A DNA stretch of 37,629 nucleotides, taken from assembly GCA_044354975.1 (NCBI GenBank), contig JBIKZA010000019.1, forward strand, positions 1-37,629. The letters run 5' to 3'. The stretch is from CAIZGX01 sp044354975 (GTDB lineage Bacteria > Bacteroidota > Bacteroidia > Flavobacteriales_D > Sanyastnellaceae). The notes under the pieces were generated by a model. That model was not told where the DNA came from. It did not search any database and saw only the letters and a list, made by a program, of their open reading frames with translations. Below, one piece after another: positions 24,150 through 32,026 of the stretch (its first letter is position 1; the number at the start of each line of letters is the position of its first letter). The translations under genes were made by a program, and so were the position numbers.

Positions 24150-25037
24150 ATGACTCAAGCGCTTTTCAAAATGTCTCGACCGAACAATCTACTCATGATT
24201 GTCTTCGCTATGTTCGCGTTTCGCTTTGGTTTTGCTCATACTATTGCGCCGGAAGACTTCACGCAATGGATGCAATTCATTGGAATGATATTTACGATTG
24301 TGCTCTTGACAGCTGGCGGAAATTTCATTAACGATTATTTCGATGTCCGCGTCGATCGCATTAACAAACCCAATGCTGTTTATGTGGAAACAAAAGTGAA
24401 GCGTCGCGTAGTTATTCTTGCGCACATCATCACCACAACTTTGGGAATTATTATTTCTTTTTTTGTTGGAAAGAGCATGCACTCTTATCTTCCGTTTGTT
24501 GTGGCTATTGGAGTTTCAATCGCACTTGGATTGTACACTCCGTTTTTCAAGAAGCGTGTTTTATCTGGAAACTTATTGGTTTCATTATGCATTGGTGTAA
24601 TACCCATTTGGAGTGTTTGGCCGCAGCTTTCGAATTTGCACATTGCCTTTTGGACAACCGTTTTTGCTGGCTTCGCTTTTACCCTGAACTTCTCTAGAGA
24701 AATTATAAAAGACATTGAAGATGCAGACGGAGACGCAGCCGAAAACTACAAAACTTTGCCGGTGGTAATGGGAACGCAAACCGCCAGAATCTATGCCCTA
24801 CTCTTTTTGTTCGCAGCCCTAATTATTGGAGGAGTCGCGCTCTTTATTGCGGCTACTCAGCATCATTCTATTGGAACACTTTATTTAATTGGATTGGGCA
24901 TGTGCCTTCCGCTCGTAATTTCTTTATTCGCTGTTTTCATAGCCAACTCAAAAGAAGGATTTCACAAAGCCAGTCTTATCTTGAAGATTGCAATGGCTGT
25001 TGGAATTAGTTGTGGGTTTGTGTTGAGGTTTGTTTAG
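24150..25037 (+). CDS. UbiA-family prenyltransferase (geranylgeranylglycerol-phosphate geranylgeranyltransferase-like)
   Basis: An integral-membrane prenyltransferase of 295 residues with about eight or nine helices. It has both Asp-rich motifs: NDYFDVRVD (N61, D62, D65, D69) and DIEDADGD (from D188), which bind Mg and prenyl diphosphate. In Bacteroidota this subfamily is usually annotated as a geranylgeranylglyceryl-phosphate synthase-type enzyme rather than the menaquinone enzyme MenA, but the acceptor cannot be fixed from sequence. It starts nine bases after the MOSC gene and is probably co-transcribed. The stop overlaps the convergent transporter gene by four bases (TTAG). Confidence 0.85.
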   Translation: MTQALFKMSRPNNLLMIVFAMFAFRFGFAHTIAPEDFTQWMQFIGMIFTIVLLTAGGNFINDYFDVRVDRINKPNAVYVETKVKRRVVILAHIITTTLGIIISFFVGKSMHSYLPFVVAIGVSIALGLYTPFFKKRVLSGNLLVSLCIGVIPIWSVWPQLSNLHIAFWTTVFAGFAFTLNFSREIIKDIEDADGDAAENYKTLPVVMGTQTARIYALLFLFAALIIGGVALFIAATQHHSIGTLYLIGLGMCLPLVISLFAVFIANSKEGFHKASLILKIAMAVGISCGFVLRFV

Positions 25038-26347
25038 GCCTCCTGCTTATTCTTCGGAATGAAGAACATCAAGACAAAACCTATAACAAAGAACACAATC
25101 AACGCCAAAATACTGTAGCGCATGCTGAATTTCCCTTCAATAAATCCGAAGGAAATCAATCCGATGATTAATCCTACTTTTTCAGTTACATCATAAAAAC
25201 TAAAGAACGACGCAGTGTCTTTTGTTCCGGGAATTAATTTCGAATAAGTGCTTCGCGCTATAGATTGCGTTCCCCCCATAATAAAACCAATAAGTCCTGC
25301 AACAATGTAGAACATCATAACTTGACCTTCTTGAACAAAGAAAAATGCAAAAAAGCAAATAAACATCCACAAGGCAAGCGCTATTTTCAAAACTGAAAAA
25401 TTCCCGATTTTATTCGACAACTTCGAAAAAAGATATGCTCCCGGAATCGCAATTATCTGAACCAAGATAATAGCCACAATTAAATTGAGTGTTTCCAACT
25501 TCACTTCCTTCTTACCGAAGTAAGTGGCCATTTGCATAATGGTTTGAATACCCATGCTGAACGTGAAGAAGGCCAATAAATAAGCCTTTAACTGAGGTAG
25601 ATTTTTCAATTGCTTTAAAACATTTCCTAACTCCGAAAACCCCTTGGTAAATACATTGGCCTTCTCTGAATGAACGCGTTCACTCTCTTTCAATCTAGCA
25701 AATGTTATCTGTGCAAATCCCATCCACCAAATTCCAACTGCTATAAATGAATAACGCATCATCATCACTTTCTCAGGTCCGCTTTTCGCAACAACCATAA
25801 CAGCTACCAAGGCACAAATAAGTAAAATCATACTTCCCAAGTATCCCAATGAAAATCCTTTTGCGCTGAGTTTATCTTGTTCTTCCTCTGTCGCTACTAT
25901 TGGCAAAAAGCTGTTGCTAAACGCATAACTTCCCCAGAAACCTATACACGCAAGAATGACACTTAGTATGCTCAATTCCATGTTTGCAGGATCGAAAAAA
26001 TAAAGGCTCATACAGGAGAGGGAACCCAGGTAACAAAAAAACTTCAAAAAGAATTTCTTCTTTCCATAATAATCTGCAAAACCTGAAAGAATGGGCAAAA
26101 CCAAGCATACAATTGTAAGGCCGAATGCGGTTGAATAACTTATAAGCTCTGTATTCTCTAGGGTTGTTCCGAATACGTGTACTTTGGAAGACGTAACGAC
26201 TCCATCCGCATTTTTCACGGAGGTCATCACATCATAAAAAATGGGAAAAATGGTAGATCCTATTACCAAGTTGTAAACCGAGTTGGCCCAATCGTACATG
26301 GCCCATCCGTTCTGAATCTTTTTGCGAGAGAGCGTGTTTTCCATCAT
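25034..26347 (-). CDS. MFS transporter, UMF1 family (Atg22-like)
   Basis: A membrane transporter of about 437 residues with twelve predicted helices. The N-terminal signature NGWAMYDWANSVYNLVIGST is typical of the UMF1/Atg22-like major facilitators, often annotated as MFS permeases of unknown substrate; yeast Atg22 exports amino acids from the vacuole. A mid-protein loop of charged residues (ARLKESERVHSEKANVFTKG) separates the two six-helix halves. The best starts are ATG at 26347 or 26344, one and four bases past the stop of the methyltransferase; a start at 26359 would overlap that gene by eleven bases. It is likely co-transcribed with the methyltransferase. Confidence 0.85.
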   Translation of the reverse strand: MMENTLSRKKIQNGWAMYDWANSVYNLVIGSTIFPIFYDVMTSVKNADGVVTSSKVHVFGTTLENTELISYSTAFGLTIVCLVLPILSGFADYYGKKKFFLKFFCYLGSLSCMSLYFFDPANMELSILSVILACIGFWGSYAFSNSFLPIVATEEEQDKLSAKGFSLGYLGSMILLICALVAVMVVAKSGPEKVMMMRYSFIAVGIWWMGFAQITFARLKESERVHSEKANVFTKGFSELGNVLKQLKNLPQLKAYLLAFFTFSMGIQTIMQMATYFGKKEVKLETLNLIVAIILVQIIAIPGAYLFSKLSNKIGNFSVLKIALALWMFICFFAFFFVQEGQVMMFYIVAGLIGFIMGGTQSIARSTYSKLIPGTKDTASFFSFYDVTEKVGLIIGLISFGFIEGKFSMRYSILALIVFFVIGFVLMFFIPKNKQEA

Positions 26348-26348
26348 G

Positions 26349-27194
26349 TTACTTTTCAATTTTCAACCAAAATGAACCGCCGTGTTTTTCTACCACGTGC
26401 GGAATAGCATTCCAGATGGGTTCTACAATTTGACTTAATTCCTTGTTTTCAGAAAGATAATAATTTGGAATCATGGGCGCATACTTCTCGCTGTTCGCTA
26501 AAAGAAACGCTGCCAACATGTATTGCTCTGAATAAAAACGATCGCACATAAACTGCGGATAGTCGAACGGCAAATACACATCGTGTATTTGAACAACCAC
26601 CCCCTTCTTCAATCTTGGAAGGACTTCCAAAAAGAAAACAGTTGCATCTGAATTCGGGAATACACGATGCGAATTATCGACGAACAGAATGTCGTTCTCT
26701 TCTAGGTCTTCGAGAAAATCAAAATTAGAATCTTCAAACGGAGAACGAATAATGGTATTCGCCAAAGCGTCTATTTCAGCGCGAGGCATCGGATCTATCG
26801 AAATAATTTCCGTCTTTAAACCCTGCTCTGTAATGGCCTTGTGCGCGACCTTGGTTGAATTTCCAGATCCAATTTCAACATAACGTTTCGGCTTCAATTC
26901 CGAGATGGCCGTGTATAACATAACCATGTCGAGACCCGGTAAAAACAAGTTGTTCCAAAAGGGCTCTTGTGCCGAAGGTTTTTCAGTGTTGTTTTTTATT
27001 GATTGAAAATGATGCGTGTATTTCAATGCTGCCTGCAGCCACTTTTCATATTCGTCTTTTCTATTTTCAATAATGGAAAGCAATTGCGGATGTGCGGGTT
27101 GTCCATGCCCGTAGCGCGGTTCAAACGAAACGGGATATTCCAGAATTAATTTCTGAAATTTTGGATGAGCTAATTTGAATAATCTTTTAATCAT
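26349..27194 (-). CDS. Class I SAM-dependent methyltransferase-like protein
   Basis: 281 residues with a Rossmann-type methyltransferase core. Motif I is VEIGSGNSTK (E107 to T114); then ISIDPMPRAEID (acidic end of strand 2), NDILFVDNSHRV, and VVVQIHDVYLPFDYP. The pattern resembles the Methyltransf_24 / cephalosporin-hydroxylase-like group, often found among sugar or surface-glycan modifying enzymes. The substrate is unknown. The first 95 residues are helical and not recognised. The start ATG at 27194 has a variant -7 box (27232-27239) back-to-back with the rnpB promoter. It is the first gene of a pair with the UMF1 transporter. Confidence 0.8.
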   Translation of the reverse strand: MIKRLFKLAHPKFQKLILEYPVSFEPRYGHGQPAHPQLLSIIENRKDEYEKWLQAALKYTHHFQSIKNNTEKPSAQEPFWNNLFLPGLDMVMLYTAISELKPKRYVEIGSGNSTKVAHKAITEQGLKTEIISIDPMPRAEIDALANTIIRSPFEDSNFDFLEDLEENDILFVDNSHRVFPNSDATVFFLEVLPRLKKGVVVQIHDVYLPFDYPQFMCDRFYSEQYMLAAFLLANSEKYAPMIPNYYLSENKELSQIVEPIWNAIPHVVEKHGGSFWLKIEK

Positions 27195-27231
27195 GATCTC
27201 AGTTCAATCTTCTTACTAAAAAAGTCAATAG

Positions 27232-27239
27232 CGAATGTA
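27232..27239 (-). promoter_or_regulatory. Candidate variant -7 box (TACATTCG) for the methyltransferase gene
   Basis: One mismatch to TAnnTTTG on the minus strand, 37 bases before the ATG at 27194. It is directly back-to-back with the rnpB -7 box. Confidence 0.35.
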
Positions 27240-27240
27240 C

Positions 27241-27248
27241 TACCTTTG
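27241..27248 (+). promoter_or_regulatory. Predicted -7 box (TACCTTTG) for rnpB
   Basis: Exact TAnnTTTG match, four bases before the first base of the P1 helix of RNase P RNA (27253). Because the RNA 5' end can be read from its structure, this pair calibrates the box-to-start distance used for other genes in the window. Confidence 0.65.
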
Positions 27249-27252
27249 CGTC

Positions 27253-27617
27253 AAAGACCGAAGAGGATTCATCGCTGGTTGAAAAACTAGAGGAAAGTCC
27301 GGGCTGCGCAGAGCGCCGCACCCTGTGAAAAGCGGGGGACGTTAAACGCAAGTTTAACGGACAGACAGTGCTGCAGAAATTAAACCGCCACTAGCAATAG
27401 TGGTAAGGGTGAAAAGGAGGTGTAAGAGACCACCGTCGTTCTTGGTAACAAGGCGAGCTAGGAAAACCTTGCGGGCTGTAAGATCAAATAAACCGGGGCC
27501 GTTGGATTCGTTCCAACTGAAGAGTTGCTCGCTCAATCCCGGAGGGTAGATCGCATAGATAAATGATGAAACATGTGGCAACACATGAACAGAACCCGGC
27601 TTACGCTCACGGTCTTT
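27253..27617 (+). ncRNA. rnpB: RNase P RNA, bacterial class A
   Basis: Catalytic RNA that removes the 5' leader of pre-tRNAs. The ends are set by the P1 helix: AAAGACCG (27253-27260) pairs with CGGTCTTT (27610-27617). Universal cores are present: GAGGAAAGTCCGGGCT (P4/CR-I region, from about 27290), the GGTAAGGGTGAAAAGG and GTAAGAGACCACC segments, and the 3' core ACAGAACCCGGCTTAC (about 27590-27604). Length, 365 bases, is typical. A T-rich tract follows to 27629. The 3' end overlaps by one base the stop codon of the convergent mobA-like gene. Confidence 0.95.
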
Positions 27618-27630
27618 TACTTTTTTTCTT
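27610..27630 (+). terminator. Probable transcription end of rnpB (T-rich tract after P1)
   Basis: The 3' strand of P1 is followed at once by a T-rich run (27615-27629, interrupted by AC and a C). The P1 stem plus T-tract could itself act as terminator, but the long hairpin loop makes this uncertain. On the other strand these bases are the last Lys and Glu codons of the mobA-like gene. Confidence 0.4.
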
Positions 27631-28672
27631 GAAGCAGAATGCGCTCTTCCGGCGTATTCGCATTCACCAAAAATTTCGAATCTTGAACAGGCAGAATTTC
27701 AACCGTCCGGTTGAAAAGCATTTTGCGTGGACAGCTTTTTCCATTCACCCAAACTTTCATCAATGCCGAAAAAGATTTCGGTTCGTAGATGGAACATAAC
27801 GGCTCCGGGCCTCCGTCTAATGGCGATTCGTAGCAGGTTGCGAACACTTTCGAATTTCTATTCTTCAACAAAAATTCAAGATGTTCTTTTTGAAGATTCG
27901 GAAGGTCACACGCTACAACTAAGAATGCTGTTTGCGGAAGGATTCGCATGGCGGAAGCGATTCCTCCAAGTGGCCCTGATCCGGAAATTTGATCCGCAAC
28001 GAATGGGCGATTCAAGAATTTATAATTTTCTTTTTGTTCTTCACGAACAGAAAGGAAAACTACCAACCCCAAATCTTCCAGCATAGAAACTAAATGTTCT
28101 GCCTGAGATTTTTCATGGTATTGAATGAGTCCTTTCTCTTCTCCCATTCGACTGCTCTTTCCACCCAATAAAATCAATGCTTTCAAAGGAGGCGATATAA
28201 AATAGATTGAAACGAATTCAAGCACTTCTTCCTTCATCCTAAAAATTTTAGTTTCGGGTTGAAGGAAGGGTTGAACAAACGCAGGAACCTCTGTCATTCC
28301 ATGCGGAAGGACAACGGCTAACACGTTGGTTAACTCGGCGCTTCGCTTGATTAAGCTCTTTTCTTTTTCAAGATTCACAAAAATGATTTGGTTGGAAGCC
28401 GCATGGTGATTGCCATTGACTAACGCCCCGTCGAATTCCTGAAGTACTGTTTGGTCAAGACCTGTTTCTTCTTGAAGTACAAAATGACTTTCGTGTGTGG
28501 TAATTCCAACAGGAGAATTTGAATTTCCTTCAGCATGAGAAGCATCGACATAAGCCAAACGCTGATTCACTTCCAACTGAAAATAATTCACCCAGTTTCT
28601 TATTTCTTCGCAATTGGTTCCGTAAAGCGCCAACTCGCGAGAATGCCATTTCGATTTAAATTGAAGGTTCAT
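27617..28672 (-). CDS. MobA-like molybdenum cofactor nucleotidyltransferase with N-terminal MobB-like domain lacking a P-loop
   Basis: 351 residues. The C-terminal part (163-351) is a MobA domain: LILLGGKSSRMGEEKG (169-181 core), then FVADQISGSGPLGGIASAM, LVVACDLPNL and DGGPEPLCSIYEP. It is expected to transfer GMP or CMP onto molybdopterin. The N-terminal 160 residues resemble a MobB-type fold (LALYGTNCEEIRNWVNYF, YVDASHAE, FDGALVNGNHH, QIIFVNLEKE) but no GxxGxGKS/T loop is visible, so nucleotide binding there is doubtful. The start overlaps the moaC stop by four bases, forming a cofactor operon. The 3' end touches rnpB. Confidence 0.85.
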   Translation of the reverse strand: MNLQFKSKWHSRELALYGTNCEEIRNWVNYFQLEVNQRLAYVDASHAEGNSNSPVGITTHESHFVLQEETGLDQTVLQEFDGALVNGNHHAASNQIIFVNLEKEKSLIKRSAELTNVLAVVLPHGMTEVPAFVQPFLQPETKIFRMKEEVLEFVSIYFISPPLKALILLGGKSSRMGEEKGLIQYHEKSQAEHLVSMLEDLGLVVFLSVREEQKENYKFLNRPFVADQISGSGPLGGIASAMRILPQTAFLVVACDLPNLQKEHLEFLLKNRNSKVFATCYESPLDGGPEPLCSIYEPKSFSALMKVWVNGKSCPRKMLFNRTVEILPVQDSKFLVNANTPEERILLQEKK

Positions 28673-29145
28673 GACTTGGAAATGTATGTCGATTTACCTC
28701 CCGACTTTTCCAACAACTTCACTCCTCCTATTTCCATTTCGAAACTCATGGCCTTGCACATGTCGTATATGGTAAGAGCCGCAACAGATGCACCAGTGAG
28801 CGCTTCCATTTCAACCCCAGTCTTACCAAAGGTTTTCACGATGCAATTTATACGCGCGCCTTTGTCCGTCTTTTCAATCTGCACATCAATTCCTGTAATA
28901 GCAAGCGGATGACACAGCGGTATTAATGTCGAAGTTTGCTTAACCCCTTGAATGCCTGCGATGCGAGCGGTTTGAAAGACGGGGCCTTTTGGCGATTGAT
29001 ATTCGTTGTTCTCAAACAACTGGTTTAATTCTTCCGGAAAAATAATTTCAGCTTGTGCCTTCGCAAAACGAAGGGTATAGGCCTTTTCAGAAACATCGAC
29101 CATCGCCGCGTTCCCATTTTCATTTACATGAGACAAGTTTTCCAT
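28669..29145 (-). CDS. moaC: Cyclic pyranopterin monophosphate synthase
   Basis: Second half-reaction of the first step of molybdenum cofactor synthesis: makes cyclic pyranopterin monophosphate from the MoaA product. 158 residues, normal length. Signatures: MVDVSEK, KGPVFQTARIAGIQGVKQT, LIPLCHPL (H79), VEMEALTGAS, and YDMCKAM, giving the catalytic pair D128 and K131. A consensus -7 box (29151-29158) ends only five bases before the ATG. It is co-translated with the mobA-like gene. MoaA, MoaE, MoaD and MoeA are not in the window. Confidence 0.95.
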   Translation of the reverse strand: MENLSHVNENGNAAMVDVSEKAYTLRFAKAQAEIIFPEELNQLFENNEYQSPKGPVFQTARIAGIQGVKQTSTLIPLCHPLAITGIDVQIEKTDKGARINCIVKTFGKTGVEMEALTGASVAALTIYDMCKAMSFEMEIGGVKLLEKSGGKSTYISKS

Positions 29146-29150
29146 CGTTT

Positions 29151-29158
29151 CAAATTTA
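29151..29158 (-). promoter_or_regulatory. Predicted -7 box (TAAATTTG) for moaC
   Basis: Exact TAnnTTTG match on the minus strand, ending five bases before the moaC ATG at 29145. With the rnpB spacing, transcription would begin at about 29146, that is, at the start codon. No molybdenum-cofactor riboswitch fits in this space. Confidence 0.5.
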
Positions 29159-29224
29159 TGAAAGGAATGAGATTATTAAATCTTTTTAGTGGGTAAGACA
29201 ACCTTTTGATGGTTAAAAGGGTTT

Positions 29225-29232
29225 TATATTCG
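29225..29232 (+). promoter_or_regulatory. Candidate variant -7 box (TATATTCG) for the CHU_C protein gene
   Basis: One mismatch to TAnnTTTG, 13 bases before the ATG at 29246. A TTTG at 29205-29208 could be the -33 element with 16-base spacing, slightly short of the usual range. This is the only candidate pair of boxes I could see. Confidence 0.4.
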
Positions 29233-29245
29233 TTCGGACTTTAAC

Positions 29246-31957
29246 ATGAAAAATAAATCTAGATACTCTCCCGCAAATAAGCCCTTTGGTTTGCTCGTAT
29301 TGCTTGCAGTGTTTCTAATTTCTTTTTCGACACATGCTTCGCATTTAATTGGGGGCGAAGTCTACTACACCCACACGACAGGAAACAACTACACTGTAAC
29401 ACTCAAGATTTTCCGTGATTGCGGTCCTGCCAATGTAAACGGAACGGGATTCGACGACGCTGTTTCAATCGGCATCTTCACCAGCAACAACAACCTGTAC
29501 ACCGATCTTTCTGTTAATTTAATTAGCACGAACGTCACCACCATTCCAATAACGCTAAACAACCCGTGCTTTGTGCTTCCTCCAGACATCTGCGTGGAAC
29601 AGGCTGTTTATACAGGAAGTGTGAACCTTCCTCCAACACCCGGCGGATATAACATTGTTCATCAGCGTTGTTGCTTTCAGCCCAGTATTGACAATTTAAT
29701 ATCGCCCCAATCGCAAGGAGTTTCCTATGTGGCGCACGTGCCCGGCACTAGCGAGCTCGCTGTAGGATACAATTCGAGTCCTCGTTTTAACAACTTCCCC
29801 CCACCGGCCTTGTGCAAAGATGCTTCATTCACCTTCGATCATTCGGCTACGGATCCAGATGGCGATGTCATTGTCTATTCTTTTTGTGCCCCTTATTTAT
29901 TTGCAGACCAGTTCAATCCCATGCCCACTCCGCCGAACGAGCCGCCATTTCCGAATTTGACTTACGGACCGGGCTTCTCTCCGAGTTATCCGATTACAAG
30001 TAATCCAGCAATGGGAATTAATCCAACAACAGGTTTAATAAGCGGAACCGCCACGCAAGTTGGGCAATACACCATTACGGTTTGTGCGGAAGAATACAGA
30101 AATGGTGTTTACATTTCAACCACTCGAAGAACATTTCAGTTTAATGTGACACTTTGTGACCAATCGATTATTGCGAGTATTCCCGCACAATCGTCCGTGT
30201 GCAATGGCCTTGATATTAGCTTAACCAATCAAAGTGTGAATTCAACTTTTTGGTCATGGGATTTCGGGGTTCCGTTCGACAACACAGATGTGAGCACGGT
30301 TCAGAATCCAAACTACACGTATCCAGAACCCGGCACATATACCATTACCCTAGTTGCTAATCCGGGATGGTCATGCTCAGACACTGCAACTGTCGAGTAC
30401 ACGGTCTTTCCTGACATAGAACCTATTATTACTGTTGAAGATTATGCTTGTGTGAATAATTCCGATACCTATGATTTCATGGGTTCTGCAACGTTTGTTG
30501 CCAACAACGGCACTCTCCTTTGGAATTTCGGGACAAGCTCAATTCCTTCCACTTCCGATGTGGTTCATCCGCAAGGAATTATTTTCGATTCGAATGAAGC
30601 CGTTCATTCCATAACTCTTACTGCAACTGCAAGCAACGGATGTTCAGCAGACACGACTATCACCATAGTGAATCCGCCCGATCCTGTGGCCGTCATTCCA
30701 AATCAAACTACTTTTTGCGACGGACTCACCTATACTTTTTTAAACGATTCTCAAAACGCAACCGAGTATTGGTGGGAATTCAATACCGTATTTAACGGCG
30801 ACTACTCCGATGATTTCGAACCTGTATTTTCATTTCCGAATACTGGAAATTATACCATTCAGTTAGTTGCATCCTCGCCTTTCAATTGTCCAGACACTAC
30901 AACGACTTCCATTGAAATTCAAGGGGATTTAACCCCTTCTTTCCCAGCGCAAAGTTCGCAGTGCCTTTCCACCAACAGCTTCGACTTTCAGGCCATTGGT
31001 GCGAATACCAATTTCGCTACATACGTGTGGGATTTCGGAAGTCCAGAAATTCCAAATTCAACATTGGCCAACCCACAAAACATTTCCTATTCGCAGGAAG
31101 GAACATACACCGTCACGTTGACGATTACCGACAATGGATGCACTGAATCGTACATCGACGACCTTTGGGTTCCGATAGATCCAACGTTAAATCCTTCCAT
31201 TTTTCCAGCCGCTGGTTGTCCTCCCGTTTTCGGAACCTTCAACGCTGTTGCGCAAAGCAATACACAGCTTTTTTATGAATGGGATTTCGGAGATGGCACA
31301 GGAAGTTCGCAGGCTGAAAATTTACACATCTACAACACTCCTGGAACGTACGATGTAACCCTTCTCGTTTACACAATTACCGGTTGCACCGACACGCTTT
31401 ATCAAAGTATGAGCAGCGCAATTACCGTCTACCCCCTTCCCAATGCGGGCTTCTCCATAACACCTCAAACCGTTGATATTCTAAGTCCGAATACAAGCAT
31501 CATTGATCTGTCCACTGGAGGAATTGATTGTGTGTACTCCATGTCAGACGGCGGAAATAGTAACGATTGCAACTTCCCATACGAATGGACCGAAGCGGGC
31601 ATTCAAACCATTACACAAACGGTGACGAATGAATACGGATGCATTGATCAATCAACCGGAGAAGTGATTGTAAGCGGATTTTTATTCTACGCTCCGAATA
31701 GTTTTTCTCCGAATAACGACGGCATTAATGATGAATGGATTCCAGAATCAACAGGAACGACAAGCTATAATTTAGAAATCTACGATCGTTGGGGGCAAGT
31801 CATTTTTCAAACGAATAATCCTAAAGAAGCCTGGACAGGCAATGTTTTAAACGGAGAATACTTCGCAGCAAACGGCGTGTACAATTATCAAATTCGAATG
31901 AAGGATTTGATTGAATTGCCGCATGAATTTTCGGGACACATCGTGCTTTTTAGATAA
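29246..31957 (+). CDS. Large secreted PKD-domain protein with gliding motility-associated (CHU_C, T9SS type B) C-terminus
   Basis: 903 residues. Signal sequence to about residue 31 (LLVLLAVFLISFSTHAS). The N-terminal module HLIGGEVYYTHTTGNNY..FRDC (about 33-300) is the conserved opening of many long Bacteroidetes surface proteins. Four or five PKD-like units follow (WSWDFG, LLWNFG, YWWEFN, YVWDFG, YEWDFGDGTG), each ending in a TYTVTL-like strand. The C-terminal CHU_C domain (about 815-903) has APNSFSPNNDGINDEW, LEIYDRWGQVIFQ, GVYNYQIRM and the terminal FSGHIVLFR. That domain directs T9SS export, usually with anchoring rather than simple cleavage. Probable role: adhesion or matrix binding at the cell surface, possibly in gliding. 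It is a single-gene unit with its own candidate promoter; no gliding genes are adjacent. Confidence 0.88.
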   Translation: MKNKSRYSPANKPFGLLVLLAVFLISFSTHASHLIGGEVYYTHTTGNNYTVTLKIFRDCGPANVNGTGFDDAVSIGIFTSNNNLYTDLSVNLISTNVTTIPITLNNPCFVLPPDICVEQAVYTGSVNLPPTPGGYNIVHQRCCFQPSIDNLISPQSQGVSYVAHVPGTSELAVGYNSSPRFNNFPPPALCKDASFTFDHSATDPDGDVIVYSFCAPYLFADQFNPMPTPPNEPPFPNLTYGPGFSPSYPITSNPAMGINPTTGLISGTATQVGQYTITVCAEEYRNGVYISTTRRTFQFNVTLCDQSIIASIPAQSSVCNGLDISLTNQSVNSTFWSWDFGVPFDNTDVSTVQNPNYTYPEPGTYTITLVANPGWSCSDTATVEYTVFPDIEPIITVEDYACVNNSDTYDFMGSATFVANNGTLLWNFGTSSIPSTSDVVHPQGIIFDSNEAVHSITLTATASNGCSADTTITIVNPPDPVAVIPNQTTFCDGLTYTFLNDSQNATEYWWEFNTVFNGDYSDDFEPVFSFPNTGNYTIQLVASSPFNCPDTTTTSIEIQGDLTPSFPAQSSQCLSTNSFDFQAIGANTNFATYVWDFGSPEIPNSTLANPQNISYSQEGTYTVTLTITDNGCTESYIDDLWVPIDPTLNPSIFPAAGCPPVFGTFNAVAQSNTQLFYEWDFGDGTGSSQAENLHIYNTPGTYDVTLLVYTITGCTDTLYQSMSSAITVYPLPNAGFSITPQTVDILSPNTSIIDLSTGGIDCVYSMSDGGNSNDCNFPYEWTEAGIQTITQTVTNEYGCIDQSTGEVIVSGFLFYAPNSFSPNNDGINDEWIPESTGTTSYNLEIYDRWGQVIFQTNNPKEAWTGNVLNGEYFAANGVYNYQIRMKDLIELPHEFSGHIVLFR

Positions 31958-31960
31958 AGC

Positions 31961-32026
31961 AAGAAAGTCTATGACGAATGTTCTTCGAACGAATGCCTAT
32001 GGCGAATGTCTGCGACTAACTTTCTT
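31961..32026. other. Short convergent intergenic region with inverted and direct repeats
   Basis: Inverted arms AAGAAAGT (31961-31968) and ACTTTCTT (32019-32026) enclose a 50-base loop. Within the loop a 13-base direct repeat (CTATG-A/G-CGAATGT) occurs at 31969-31981 and 31997-32009, with a third CGAATG at 31990-31995 and a small GTTC/GAAC hairpin between. It lies between two convergent genes, so a bidirectional terminator is the simplest reading, but the outer stem is weak for its loop size. Confidence 0.35.

Noticed and set aside
27195..27252. A riboswitch or tRNA in the spacer before rnpB
   Set aside because: Only 58 bases, fully accounted for by two back-to-back promoters; no cloverleaf or aptamer core.
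29146..29245. Molybdenum cofactor riboswitch upstream of moaC
   Set aside because: The predicted transcription start is at the moaC ATG, leaving no leader, and no Moco aptamer pattern was seen in the 100 bases.
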